Source: Rhodospirillaceae bacterium (lineage in GTDB: Bacteria > Pseudomonadota > Alphaproteobacteria > SP197). Taken from it: DNA of 11,049 nt. Positions 1-7,660 of the stretch are shown in pieces. Numbering within the stretch: the stretch's first letter is position 1; each line of letters starts with the position of its first letter. The notes beneath the pieces were generated by a model. The model was not told the origin of the DNA, ran no database searches, and saw only the letters and a list, made by a program, of their open reading frames with translations. Where the stretch lies: the NCBI GenBank assembly GCA_018700655.1, contig JABIUG010000203.1, positions 1 through 11,049 on the forward strand. The letters are read 5' to 3'. The position numbers and the translations under genes were made by a program.

Positions 1-1685
1 ATCGCCATGACGTTGCTCAGCTTGCCCTGGTCCGTCCCCATCCCGTTGGTCGTGTAGCGCTTGAGGTGTTCGATCGCGCTGTACCCTTCGGCAATCGCCG
101 AACCCAGATCCGCAGCCGTCACGTCATTCTGGAGATCGACAAAGGCCTTGCGCCGTTGTTTCGCGCTGCGAGCCGAACACCATGGGCCCTCTGTCCTGCC
201 CGGCGGCAGATCCGTGCTCCTGGCAACAAGGCCACCTGAAGGCGAACCTGAGTTGCCACCGAGCGCCACTAGCGCAGCCTGGGCCGCACAAACGCCACCT
301 TCGAGACAGGCGGCAAGGTCCGTCACGCCTGTGGCCGCGCCGGCAAGATTCAGATGCTCTTCAGTTGGATGGGCCAGAAAGGCCGCGGCTTGGTCGTCGT
401 AACAGGCTGGCGTTCCACGGTGTGCCAGGAGGTGAACCGTCGGCGACCAGCCGCCTGCAACACACAAGAGGTCGGCGTCGACGTGCCGGCGAACCCCGTG
501 ACCCTCCAACGAACCAACCGCGACATGATGCAGCCGCCGGCGGCCTTTTGTTCCCACGATGCGGCTCTCGGCATGAAGCGGCATGGTGCCAGCCAAGGCC
601 AGCGCCTCCTGACCGATCAGGGATTCCGGGCGGAGGTCTACAATTCCGGCGACTTCAATTCCTGCCGCATCCAGTTCGGCAAGGCAGTTGTAGCCGCTGT
701 CATTGTTGGCATGCACGACCGCACGTGAACCGACCGACACGCCATAGCGGTGACGATAGGCTCCCGCTGCCGACGAGAGCATCACACCGGGCCGGTCATT
801 GCCGGGGAAACAAAGTGGACGTTCAATCGCGCCGGTCGCGACGATCACATGGCGCGTCCGCACGAACCAGAGCCGCTGGCTGATGTCACCATCATGGCTA
901 CAACGTTTAACAATGGTGACAAGCCGGTGGTCTGCCAGCCAGATGGCGGTGGAGTCCTGAAGTATCCTTGCATCACCTGATCGGGCGAGGTCGTCGACCG
1001 TGGATTGCGCCCAGCCGATGCCGGAATGCCCGTCGATAGTGTCAAGGCCGGTTTGCAGGGAACCACCAGGTCTGGCGCGCTCATCGCAAAGGATGATGCG
1101 CAACCCCGATCCTGCCAGACGCGCGGCCGCCGCAAGACCGGCGGGCCCGGCGCCGATGATCAGGACATCGCAATTGGCATGATGATGTTCATAGCGGTCG
1201 GGATCAAGGCCTTCAGGAGCACGGCCAAGACCGGCGGCGCGCCGGATCAGCCGCTCGTAGAACGTCCAGGCGCCGTGCGGCGCCATGAAGGTCTTGTAAT
1301 AGAAGCCCGCACCCAACAGCGGCGACATCAGCCCTGTGACCGCGCCAATATCGTGATCGACCGAAGGCCAGCAGTTCTGGGATGCCGCGACAAGGCCGTC
1401 AAACAGGCGGACCTCCGTGGCTTTGAGATTGGGTGTGCGCCCGGCGCCCTCACCCACCGTCACAATAGCATTGGGCTCCTCCGGCCCATCGGTCATGACA
1501 CCACGCGGCCGGTGATACTTGAAGCTGCGGGCAACGACATCCACCCCGTTTGCGATCAGGGCCGATGCCAGCGTGTCGCCTTCGTAACCGCCGAGTTCCT
1601 TGCCGTTGAACCGGAAGGAGATCGAACGCGCACGATCGATCATGCCGCCCTCTTTCAGGCGGCGAACCTGGCGGCCGGCACTCAT
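1..1685 (-). CDS. soxA: Sarcosine oxidase alpha subunit, heterotetrameric type (partial, C-terminus beyond left edge)
   Basis: The frame read leftward from the ATG at 1685 stays open to base 1, giving 561 residues with no stop; full-length family members are about 970-1000 aa. Visible parts in order are a ferredoxin-like beta-grasp domain (about 20-100) containing the family motif SFKYHRPRG at 54-62, the stretch GAGFYYKTFM (125-134), and an NAD-binding Rossmann motif DVLIIGAGPAGLAAAARL (173-190). A second nucleotide-binding motif, VIVATGAIERP, lies at 280-290. The linker KAFVDLQNDVTAADL...HLKRYTTNGMGTDQGK (513-555) precedes the missing folate-binding GCV_T domain. In characterised enzymes this subunit binds NAD+ and the C-terminal half binds tetrahydrofolate, which accepts the methyl carbon of sarcosine. 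The start overlaps the soxD stop as ATGA, with GGGGAAG about 7 nt upstream as ribosome site. Assignment is by recognised family motifs and is firm. What follows it (soxG is usual) is outside the window. Confidence 0.95.
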   Translation of the reverse strand, partial: MSAGRQVRRLKEGGMIDRARSISFRFNGKELGGYEGDTLASALIANGVDVVARSFKYHRPRGVMTDGPEEPNAIVTVGEGAGRTPNLKATEVRLFDGLVAASQNCWPSVDHDIGAVTGLMSPLLGAGFYYKTFMAPHGAWTFYERLIRRAAGLGRAPEGLDPDRYEHHHANCDVLIIGAGPAGLAAAARLAGSGLRIILCDERARPGGSLQTGLDTIDGHSGIGWAQSTVDDLARSGDARILQDSTAIWLADHRLVTIVKRCSHDGDISQRLWFVRTRHVIVATGAIERPLCFPGNDRPGVMLSSAAGAYRHRYGVSVGSRAVVHANNDSGYNCLAELDAAGIEVAGIVDLRPESLIGQEALALAGTMPLHAESRIVGTKGRRRLHHVAVGSLEGHGVRRHVDADLLCVAGGWSPTVHLLAHRGTPACYDDQAAAFLAHPTEEHLNLAGAATGVTDLAACLEGGVCAAQAALVALGGNSGSPSGGLVARSTDLPPGRTEGPWCSARSAKQRRKAFVDLQNDVTAADLGSAIAEGYSAIEHLKRYTTNGMGTDQGKLSNVMA

Positions 1686-1939
1686 GGTTTCTTCCCCGGT
1701 GCCCGGCTCGCTTTGATTTCCTGCGAACGGGTATGGCGACAGGTTACAAGCCATTGCCCACAGCCGAAGCCATGGAACCATAGTTCCTCATGCCAGCCAT
1801 CGGGATTCGCGTGGCTGTGCAGGGCTTTCTGCCAGACAGAAGCTGGAGCTTCGAGCGCGGGCAGCGGCTTGGCACGACCGCCATAGGAGAACTCGCTCTC
1901 GTCTCTTTCGCCGCACCATGGGCAGGGGATGATCAGCAT
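1682..1939 (-). CDS. soxD: Sarcosine oxidase delta subunit
   Basis: This 85-residue protein has the normal size for the delta subunit of heterotetrameric sarcosine oxidase. It begins MLIIPCPWCG, so C6 and C9 form the CxxC pair, and the block EELWFHGFGCGQW supplies H56 and C60. Together these match the C-C-H-C zinc site of the family. The subunit is small and structural and has no catalytic role of its own. The start lies 9 nt after the soxB stop, with a GAGG-like ribosome site overlapping that stop, and its own TGA overlaps the soxA ATG. This arrangement implies translation coupled with both neighbours. The C-terminal tail (KASRAPGKKP) is basic and unremarkable. Confidence 0.95.
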   Translation of the reverse strand: MLIIPCPWCGERDESEFSYGGRAKPLPALEAPASVWQKALHSHANPDGWHEELWFHGFGCGQWLVTCRHTRSQEIKASRAPGKKP

Positions 1940-1948
1940 CGTGACGCC

Positions 1949-3202
1949 TCAGTGCAGCCAGGGATAAGGGCCGCTGCCGCCCTCATCGAGAAACGCGCCC
2001 GACGCAAAACGCTCGTAGCCGAAAGGTTCGATCAATGGGTGAACCTTGCCGGTTGCGACCGAGTGGGCCATGCACCAACCCGCCGCCGGCGTCGCCTTGA
2101 AGCCCGAATACCCCCAACCCGCGTTGAGATGGAGTCCCGAAACGGGCGATGGGCCGACCAGCGCGCTGCCGTCGGTTGTGATGTCGGCGATGCCGCCCCA
2201 AACACGCATCAGCCTTGAACGGCTGAGAAACGGCAGAATGTGGGCGAGCTTCGCGCTGAGCTCGCTAATCCTCAAAGGGCTGCCGCGCTGGGCATAACTT
2301 GCCAGGGGTTCCAGATTGCCGCCCATGACGATCTCACCCTTGTCGGTCTGGCTGGCATAGGCAAAACCGAGGTTCATGTTGGTGACGCGATGGAGGATCG
2401 GCTTGAGCGGTTCCGAGACGAAGGCCTGCACCGCATAGCTCTCGATCGGCAGTTCCAGCCCTGCCATTTCTGCGACACGGCTGGAATTGCCCGCGACGGA
2501 AACGACCGCTGTGTCGGTCCTGATCGAACCCGCGCTGGTCTTCACCCCCCTCAGACTGTTGCCTTCGATGTCAAACCCCAGCACTTCACAACCCTGCACG
2601 ATATCGACCCCCAGCCTGGCGGCCCCCCGTGCATAACCCCATGCAACCGCGTCATGGCGTGCAGTCCCTGCCCCGTCCTGCACCAGCCCGCCCAGGACAG
2701 GGACCGGCGCGGCGGATCCGATCGACAGTGCGGGCTCAAGGCGTCGCAACTCTTCGACGTCGACCATGCGCGCCCCGATGCCGTTGAGTGACAACACATT
2801 GGCCCGGCGCGTGAAGTGATCGAACTGCCCTTCGGAATGCGCGAGATCGAGATATCCGCGCGGACTGAACATGACGTTGAAGTTGAGCTCGCGCGAAAGC
2901 CCACCCCACATGCCAAGCGCATGGCCAAAGAACGGAACATTGCCGGAAAGCAGATAATCGGCGCGGACAATCGTCGTATTGCGGCCCGTGTTGCCGCCAC
3001 CCAGCCATCCCCGCTCTATCACTGCAATATCAGTGATGCCGTGTTCCCGGGCCAGATAATAGGCGGTCGCAAGCCCATGGCCGCCGCCGCCCACGATGAC
3101 AACGTCATAGCGCGATTTGAGCTCGGACTGCTTCAGCGCCGGCACGCGGCGGTGGGGCGCAAGCGCTTCTGCAGCGAGTTGAAGGAATGAATACTGTGTC
3201 AT
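1949..3202 (-). CDS. soxB: Sarcosine oxidase beta subunit (FAD/FMN-dependent)
   Basis: This catalytic subunit oxidises sarcosine to glycine, with transfer of the methyl carbon to tetrahydrofolate in the whole complex and O2 reduced to H2O2. From the ATG at 3202 (MTQYSFLQLA...) the product is 417 residues, the usual SoxB length. An upstream in-frame TTG at 3247 would add 15 residues without family similarity, so I reject it. The FAD dinucleotide fold is YDVVIVGGGGHGLATAYYLA (32-51), followed by WLGGGNTGRNTTIVRADYL (66-84), a family hallmark. The segment TARHDAVAWGYARGA contains H183, which by position is probably the histidine carrying covalent FMN at the alpha-beta interface. A C-terminal GWGYSGFKATPAAGW motif is typical of DAO-type amine oxidases. 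It is the first gene of soxB-soxD-soxA and transcription starts in the operator-rich region to its right. Confidence 0.96.
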   Translation of the reverse strand: MTQYSFLQLAAEALAPHRRVPALKQSELKSRYDVVIVGGGGHGLATAYYLAREHGITDIAVIERGWLGGGNTGRNTTIVRADYLLSGNVPFFGHALGMWGGLSRELNFNVMFSPRGYLDLAHSEGQFDHFTRRANVLSLNGIGARMVDVEELRRLEPALSIGSAAPVPVLGGLVQDGAGTARHDAVAWGYARGAARLGVDIVQGCEVLGFDIEGNSLRGVKTSAGSIRTDTAVVSVAGNSSRVAEMAGLELPIESYAVQAFVSEPLKPILHRVTNMNLGFAYASQTDKGEIVMGGNLEPLASYAQRGSPLRISELSAKLAHILPFLSRSRLMRVWGGIADITTDGSALVGPSPVSGLHLNAGWGYSGFKATPAAGWCMAHSVATGKVHPLIEPFGYERFASGAFLDEGGSGPYPWLH

Positions 3203-3248
3203 GTTCTGGCCTGAGCCATCTTTGCTATCGGCCTTCGCACCCGTCAAT

Positions 3249-3260
3249 CTGTGATCACAG
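3249..3260. promoter_or_regulatory. Palindromic operator site 1 (CTGTGATCACAG)
   Basis: This is a perfect 12-bp palindrome, preceded by AAT and followed by AAT. It lies immediately downstream, in the soxB direction, of the GATAAT box at 3262-3267, a position where a bound protein would block transcription. The TGTGATCACA core fits the short symmetric sites used by GntR-type regulators, but the regulator family is my inference. No regulator gene is visible in the window. Confidence 0.65.
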
Positions 3261-3261
3261 A

Positions 3262-3267
3262 ATTATC
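3262..3267 (-). promoter_or_regulatory. soxB: Candidate -10 box for soxBDA
   Basis: On the minus strand this reads GATAAT, five of six matches to the sigma-70 consensus. It sits about 60 nt upstream of the soxB ATG, exactly between operator site 1 and site 2. No good -35 hexamer is visible at 16-18 nt, so the promoter may be weak, activator-dependent or of a clade-specific type. Confidence 0.4.
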
Positions 3268-3278
3268 CTGTGATCAGG
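3267..3278. promoter_or_regulatory. Operator-like site 2 (CCTGTGATCAGG)
   Basis: It shares the 9-mer CTGTGATCA with site 1 at a 19-bp offset, close to two helical turns, and forms its own CCTG-TGAT-CAGG inverted repeat. It lies just upstream of the GATAAT box facing soxB, in the expected -10/-35 spacer. Together with site 1 it encloses the -10 box, which suggests cooperative binding by one dimeric regulator. Confidence 0.5.
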
Positions 3279-3386
3279 CGATTTGTGGCCGAAGGGTCGA
3301 CAATCGAGGCTCACAAGCTCGTCTGCGAAAGAGATTCCGGCGAGTTTGAGCCAGGCGATTGGCCTTGAACACACATGATTCGCAAT

Positions 3387-3398
3387 CTGTGAGCACAG
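3387..3398. promoter_or_regulatory. Palindromic operator site 3 (CTGTGAGCACAG)
   Basis: This has the same CTGTG-NN-CACAG architecture as site 1, with AG instead of AT in the centre and the same left flank CAAT. It is about 150 nt upstream of the solute-binding protein start and 138 bp from site 1. That places it where it could control the rightward gene or loop to sites 1 and 2. Confidence 0.6.
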
Positions 3399-3548
3399 TT
3401 TTTCGTGACAATCCGACCGAATCTATTGATCTTGGTGGCAGGTCGGGCCGCAAACAATCGGTTCGAGGGGTGGCGATGGAATTCGTCACCTTCCGGGATC
3501 ACGAAAGGCCGCGCACAGACCGGCTGCTCAACATTGATGGAGAACTTT

Positions 3549-5150
3549 ATGTCAACATTCGAACGTCTGCAGAGAGACTTCACCGAAGGGCGCATCAGCC
3601 GTCGCTCCTTTATTAACCGTGCCGCCGCCATGGGTGCGCTGGCCGCCGTCCCGGCAGGCCTGCTCGCTGAATCTGCCAAGGCCGAAGCACCGCAGTCCGG
3701 CGGTCACCTTCGCGTAGCGACGGTCCAGGGTTCGACCACTGACAATCTCGATCCGGCAACGCTGAGCAGTGGTTTTGTGAATATGCTCTGGTACACGGCC
3801 TACAGCCAGCTCACGGAAGTGAATGCCGAAGGCCAGCTTGAGCCCCTGCTCGCCGAGTCCTATGAGGCCGTCGATGGGCCAGACAAATGGGTTTTCACGC
3901 TGCGCAAGGATGCTGAATTCCACAACGGCAAGACGGTCGATTCCAACGATGTCATCCAGTCGATCGCCCGCGCTCAGGGAGAAGATTCTAGTTCGGCGAT
4001 GGCGTTTTTTGTTAACACGATCACCGACATGCAGGCTGATGGTTCCGACAAGGTGATTTTCACCCTTGCTGAAGGTAATGCGGATTTCCCGTTCGGCCTG
4101 AGCGCCAGCGCACTTTCGATCATGCCAGCCAATGGCGACGAGGTTGACGTCAGCGGCGTTGGTGCCGGCGCCTACATCATCAAATCATTCGAACCCGGCA
4201 TCAGCGCAGAGCTCGAAAGGAACCCAAATTTCTTCATGAGCGGCCGTGCCCATGTCGCCAGTACCGAGCTTTTATGTATCCCCGATGCAACGTCACGACA
4301 GAACGGCTTGCTCTCGGGTGCGATTGACGTCACCGGTGACATCGATCCGAAGACGGCCAACCTGATGGCGGAACAAGCCGGAATCACGGTCGAGGACACC
4401 GGGGGAACCCAACACTACACCTTCCCCATGCGTGGTGACCTGGCACCATTCGACGACAACAACATCCGCATGGCACTGAAGCTGGCGGTCGATCGTGAAC
4501 TGATCCTCGACAAGGTCCTCGACGGCCACGGCAGCCTGGGAAACGATCATCCGATCAGTCCGGCCAACCGTTTCTATAACGATGAATTGCCCCAGCGCGA
4601 GTACGACCCGGACAAGGCGAACTGGTATTTACGCCAGGCTGGCATTGACTCGATCGATCTCGAACTTGTTGCCTCCGACGGCCTCTATGCCGGCGCGGTC
4701 GACACGACCGTTCTGATGGCGGAATCGGCGGCTGCCGCAGGCATCAATATCACCCCGGTCCGGGCTCCGGCCGACGGCTACTGGTCGGACGTCTGGCTGG
4801 TGGCACCCTGGTCTGGAAGTTACTGGAGCGGTCGCCCGACCGAGGACTGGATGTTCAGCCAGGGTTATGCAGCCGAGTCGAGTTGGAATGAATCCTATTG
4901 GCAGAACGAGCGCTTCAACCAGCTTCTGGTCGAAGCCCGTGGCGAACTCGACATCGACAAACGTCGCGATATGTATTTCGAGATGCAGGCAATTTGCCGA
5001 GATGACTGCCCGTCGGTCATTCACCTCTACGCCAACCACATCACCGCTTATCGCGATGGCGTCCGCCATCCCGAGCACGTCGCCGGTAACTGGGAGTTCG
5101 ACGGCTACAAGCTGATCGAACGCTGGTGGCTTGATCAGGGCGAAGCCTGA
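3549..5150 (+). CDS. Family 5 ABC-transporter solute-binding protein with Tat signal peptide
   Basis: A 533-residue periplasmic binding protein of the SBP_bac_5 (peptide/opine/nickel) family. The N-terminus has the twin-arginine motif SRRSFI (17-22), a hydrophobic alanine-rich segment and a likely AxA cleavage site, ESAKA/EA, near residue 45. There is no lipobox cysteine, so the protein is expected to be exported folded and soluble. Family signatures are GGHLRVATVQGSTTDNLDP after the signal, WVFTLRKDAEFHNGKTVDSNDV about 70 residues later, and the C-terminal AICRDDCPSVIHLYANHITAYRDGV. I chose the ATG at 3549 because it has GGAG 6 nt upstream and begins exactly before the Tat signal; the frame extends farther upstream without any such features. 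It is divergent from soxBDA and shares its control region, so a ligand linked to sarcosine or another small nitrogen compound is plausible. The ligand cannot be read from sequence. No permease or ATPase gene follows; the next gene is unrelated. Confidence 0.92.
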   Translation: MSTFERLQRDFTEGRISRRSFINRAAAMGALAAVPAGLLAESAKAEAPQSGGHLRVATVQGSTTDNLDPATLSSGFVNMLWYTAYSQLTEVNAEGQLEPLLAESYEAVDGPDKWVFTLRKDAEFHNGKTVDSNDVIQSIARAQGEDSSSAMAFFVNTITDMQADGSDKVIFTLAEGNADFPFGLSASALSIMPANGDEVDVSGVGAGAYIIKSFEPGISAELERNPNFFMSGRAHVASTELLCIPDATSRQNGLLSGAIDVTGDIDPKTANLMAEQAGITVEDTGGTQHYTFPMRGDLAPFDDNNIRMALKLAVDRELILDKVLDGHGSLGNDHPISPANRFYNDELPQREYDPDKANWYLRQAGIDSIDLELVASDGLYAGAVDTTVLMAESAAAAGINITPVRAPADGYWSDVWLVAPWSGSYWSGRPTEDWMFSQGYAAESSWNESYWQNERFNQLLVEARGELDIDKRRDMYFEMQAICRDDCPSVIHLYANHITAYRDGVRHPEHVAGNWEFDGYKLIERWWLDQGEA

Positions 5151-5172
5151 CCGCAATTCACTTGAAGCCTGC

Positions 5173-5216
5173 GATACAGCTGGGTTGCCCAGTGCGATCC
5201 GGCTGTTATCGTATCA
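5173..5216 (+). other. Possible RNA hairpin after the solute-binding protein gene
   Basis: The 88-bp gap before the next gene contains CTGGG-TTG-CCCAG (5180-5192) nested inside imperfect arms GATACAGC and GCTGTTATC. There is no following T-run, so it is not a standard intrinsic terminator. It may be a 3' stabilising or weak attenuating structure, or chance. Confidence 0.25.
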
Positions 5217-5238
5217 CGGGCTTTAACCCGGGCATGCT

Positions 5239-6000
5239 ATGAAACCACTCGTTCACCACCTTCATGATTACCTGAAGGGGCGCTGCACGCCCGATGAGGT
5301 GTTTCAGGTCGAAACCATCGGCAGGCTGCTCGACGCCGACTATTCCGGGGCCATGACCTATGGCGAGATCATGCGCCACGGAGATTTCGGCCTGGGCACA
5401 TTCAGCGGGCTAGATGGCGAGATGGCCGCAGTCGACGGTAAATTCTATCGTTTCGGCCCGGACGGAACCGGCAAACCGGTGGATCCGGCAAGCCAGGCGC
5501 CGTTTGCCGTGGTGAAGCACTTCAACACCGATATCACGATCAAACTTGATGGCCCCTGCGACCTCGAAACCGTCCAGGCCACGATCGACCAGAACCTGCC
5601 GGAACGCGATGCCTTGTGTGCGGTCAAGATCAGCGCCTGTTTCGAAGACCTTCAGTTCCGTGTCATGCGTCGACAGTCTGATGGCACCGACCTCGACACG
5701 GCGAGCCAAAGCCAGGCGGAGTTCCATGAAAAGGGGCTTGATGGCGTGCTGGTGGGGTTTCGTTTTCCCGGCGATTCCGCGCCGGTCGGTGTGCCGGGCT
5801 ATCACCTGCACCTGATCATCGAAGACGGTCGTCTGGGCGGCCATTGCCATGGTGCGGTGTTGCGCGACATCACCATCGAGATCGACGACACCGACCATCT
5901 GCATCTGGCCGCTGATGATGGCATGACCCGGCTGACGGCAGGCATGTCGGCCGATGACCGTGCACGGCTGGACCGGGTGGAGCGCGAACGCCGAACGTGA
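5239..6000 (+). CDS. budA: Acetolactate decarboxylase
   Basis: A 253-residue enzyme of the alpha-acetolactate decarboxylase family (BudA/AlsD), which converts 2-acetolactate to (R)-acetoin and CO2. The three zinc ligands are visible as H189, H191 and H202 in GYHLHLIIEDGRLGGH. Their spacing (2 and 11 residues) equals that of the Bacillus brevis enzyme. The GDFGLGTFSGLDGEM block (48-62) contains the conserved glutamate E61, and R141 in QFRVMRRQ probably corresponds to the active-site arginine. No signal peptide is seen, so it should act in the cytoplasm. The ATG at 5239 has only a weak ribosome site. The stop codon overlaps the GTG start of the next gene, so the two are co-translated. No acetolactate synthase or butanediol dehydrogenase is in the window, so the physiological route is open. 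The enzyme could process an acetolactate spilled from branched-chain amino acid synthesis. Confidence 0.9.
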   Translation: MKPLVHHLHDYLKGRCTPDEVFQVETIGRLLDADYSGAMTYGEIMRHGDFGLGTFSGLDGEMAAVDGKFYRFGPDGTGKPVDPASQAPFAVVKHFNTDITIKLDGPCDLETVQATIDQNLPERDALCAVKISACFEDLQFRVMRRQSDGTDLDTASQSQAEFHEKGLDGVLVGFRFPGDSAPVGVPGYHLHLIIEDGRLGGHCHGAVLRDITIEIDDTDHLHLAADDGMTRLTAGMSADDRARLDRVERERRT

Positions 6001-6935
6001 CACCGGAGCCCGCGCCCGCCGATCAGCGGAGCGACCTTCTGGTCGGCAATGCTGCGGCCGTGGTCATGGTGCTTGCCTGGGGTGCGACTTTTCCGCTGAT
6101 CGAACTACTCGTGCAGCAATGGGACATGTTCAGTACCACGGCATCACGCCAGGTCGGCGGTGCGTTGACGCTGTTTGCCGCCTTGTGGATCAGCAAGCGA
6201 CGGTTTCCGCTTCATCGGTCTCTGCCATGGCGCAAGTTGATCATCCTGGGGTTCATGGGGCCGGCCTTCTCGTCCTTCTTCACCACACTGGCGATCTCGA
6301 CCGCCGGGTCGATTGCCGTGGCAGTCGTCTTTGCCATGGGCCCGCTGGTTGCCGCACTGGTCGCACGCTTCTGCTTTGCCATCCCTCTTCAGAAAGGCAT
6401 CCCCGGAGGCATATTCCTGGCCTGCCTTGGCGGGATCGTTGTGAAATCGGCGCAGGTCGGCGAAGCCAGCTTCACCGGCGGCGAAGGATCCATGTTGCTG
6501 AATATGGTATTCTGGGCCTGGTACTCGATTGCCGCCCAGCGGTGGTTGAAAGGCTACAGCCAACTCGAGATCGCTGCATTGACGATCCTTCCCGGCAGCC
6601 TGATGCAAGCCAGTCTTGTCGCCGTACTCTGGATCACGGGCCTGCACGAAATGCACATGCCGCTCAACACCACGACCATCTCGCTGGCAGTGTTCATTGC
6701 CGTTATCCCGATCGCCGTCGGCAACCTAATGTGGCACACCGGCGTCAGCCGCCTGGGCGTCACCATGATGGCGATCTTTGCCAATCTGGTCCCGATTATC
6801 GCGATACTTCTGGCCGTCTGGCTGGGTGCGGAACCCAGCTTCCACCAGGTCGCAGGCGGTCTGATTGTTCTTGCCGGTGTGATCTATGCCCAGGTGCTCG
6901 CAGCACGAAGCAGGAGAACAGCAACGGGACAATGA
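5997..6935 (+). CDS. EamA/DMT-family transporter
   Basis: A 312-residue inner-membrane protein with about ten hydrophobic segments arranged as two EamA repeats of five. The first repeat spans roughly 15-150, with VLAWGATFPLIELLVQQW in the first helix; the second spans roughly 165-305 and ends in GGLIVLAGVIYAQVLA. The length is normal for drug/metabolite exporters of this superfamily. The GTG start overlaps the stop of the acetolactate decarboxylase gene as GTGA, with a weak GGAG farther upstream in that gene. The coupling is the only hint at cargo: export of acetoin, an amino acid or a related metabolite is conceivable but unproven. The C-terminal tail is short, basic and polar. Confidence 0.88.
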   Translation: MTPEPAPADQRSDLLVGNAAAVVMVLAWGATFPLIELLVQQWDMFSTTASRQVGGALTLFAALWISKRRFPLHRSLPWRKLIILGFMGPAFSSFFTTLAISTAGSIAVAVVFAMGPLVAALVARFCFAIPLQKGIPGGIFLACLGGIVVKSAQVGEASFTGGEGSMLLNMVFWAWYSIAAQRWLKGYSQLEIAALTILPGSLMQASLVAVLWITGLHEMHMPLNTTTISLAVFIAVIPIAVGNLMWHTGVSRLGVTMMAIFANLVPIIAILLAVWLGAEPSFHQVAGGLIVLAGVIYAQVLAARSRRTATGQ

Positions 6936-6949
6936 GACTGCGTCCACCA

Positions 6950-6978
6950 TTGCCAATCATTCGACCAAGCGCCATATA
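6950..6978 (+). promoter_or_regulatory. Tentative promoter for the carbonic anhydrase gene
   Basis: TTGCCA (6950-6955) matches five of six bases of a -35 box and is followed after 17 nt by CATATA (6973-6978), a weak -10. The location in the 71-bp gap just before the carbonic anhydrase is suitable, but the -10 match is poor. Confidence 0.25.
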
Positions 6979-7006
6979 GCCACGAGCCAGTTTCTCAGGA
7001 GAGTTC

Positions 7007-7660
7007 GTGTTGCCCGAAGTTAAACGTCTGTTCGATCGAAATCGGATGTGGGCGGAGCGCCTGAAGGAAATCAACCCTGATTACTTCAGCAATCTTGCCC
7101 AGCAGCAGAGTCCGGAGATTCTCTGGATTGGTTGCGCCGACAGCCGCGTGCCGGCCAATCAGATCATCGATCTGCCGCCAGGCGAGGTCTTCGTCCACCG
7201 CAACATCGCCAACATCGTGGTGCATTCCGACCTCAACTGCCTTTCCGTTCTGCAATATGCGGTCGAAGTTCTCCAAGTGGGTTGGGTCATAGTCTGTGGC
7301 CATTACGGCTGCGGCGGCGTACGGGCATCGATGATGGATGATGACAACGGCCTGATCGACAACTGGCTGAACCACATCCGAAACGTCCAGCGTCTGCACA
7401 GTGCAGAACTCGAGCTTCTGGACGACCACCGTCGCGAACGGAGGCTTTGCGAACTCAACGTCATCGAACAGGTCCGCAATGTCGCCGAAACCACCATTGT
7501 GCGCGATGCCTGGAAAGCTGGCGCCGGGCCGGAAGTTCACGGCTGGATCTATGGTCTGGGGGACGGCCTGTTGAGGCAGCTTTGCGTCCAGAAACGTGGT
7601 GATGGTGAACTGAACGTCCTGCGCAAGTCCCTGGAAGAAGACTGCGATGTACATCCTTGA
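7007..7660 (+). CDS. Beta-class carbonic anhydrase
   Basis: A 217-residue enzyme interconverting CO2 and bicarbonate. Zinc ligands and the gating pair are all visible: C43, D45 and R47 in IGCADSRVP, and H99 and C102 in CGHYGCGGV. Positions match E. coli Can (C42, D44, R46, H98, C101) with an offset of one. FVHRNIANIV (62-71) is also diagnostic. No signal peptide is present, so it is cytoplasmic. The start is GTG at 7007, preceded by AGGAGA with short spacing. The 3' end overlaps the original start of the bestrophin-family gene by 14 bp, which points to a shared transcript and translational coupling. A separate transcript from the upstream DMT gene is likely, given the 71-bp gap. Confidence 0.95.
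   Translation: MLPEVKRLFDRNRMWAERLKEINPDYFSNLAQQQSPEILWIGCADSRVPANQIIDLPPGEVFVHRNIANIVVHSDLNCLSVLQYAVEVLQVGWVIVCGHYGCGGVRASMMDDDNGLIDNWLNHIRNVQRLHSAELELLDDHRRERRLCELNVIEQVRNVAETTIVRDAWKAGAGPEVHGWIYGLGDGLLRQLCVQKRGDGELNVLRKSLEEDCDVHP

Larger units (their letters stand above)
3203..3548. promoter_or_regulatory. Divergent intergenic control region between soxB and the solute-binding protein gene
   Basis: This 346-bp stretch separates two divergent starts and contains no credible gene; short frames here lack ribosome sites and family similarity. It holds three related 12-bp palindromic sites (entered separately), a GATAAT box facing soxB, and a possible fourth half-site GCTCACA at 3309-3315 (TGTGAGC on the minus strand). 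The rightward gene has a ribosome site GGAG at 3539-3542, 6 nt before its ATG. I could not assign a convincing -35/-10 pair for the rightward promoter. Confidence 0.7.

Noticed and set aside
182..1886. Long plus-strand frames at 182-883 and 1005-1886
   Set aside because: They are antisense to the continuous soxA/soxD/soxB coding frames, have low-complexity R/P/A-rich translations and no ribosome sites or family similarity.
3202..3247. Extended soxB start at TTG 3247
   Set aside because: It adds 15 residues unlike any SoxB N-terminus and would run the coding region almost into operator site 1; ATG 3202 gives the standard 417-residue protein.
3249..3260. CRP/FNR-type site
   Set aside because: TGTGA and TCACA half-sites are fused without the 6-bp spacer CRP needs, so a different dimeric regulator is more likely.
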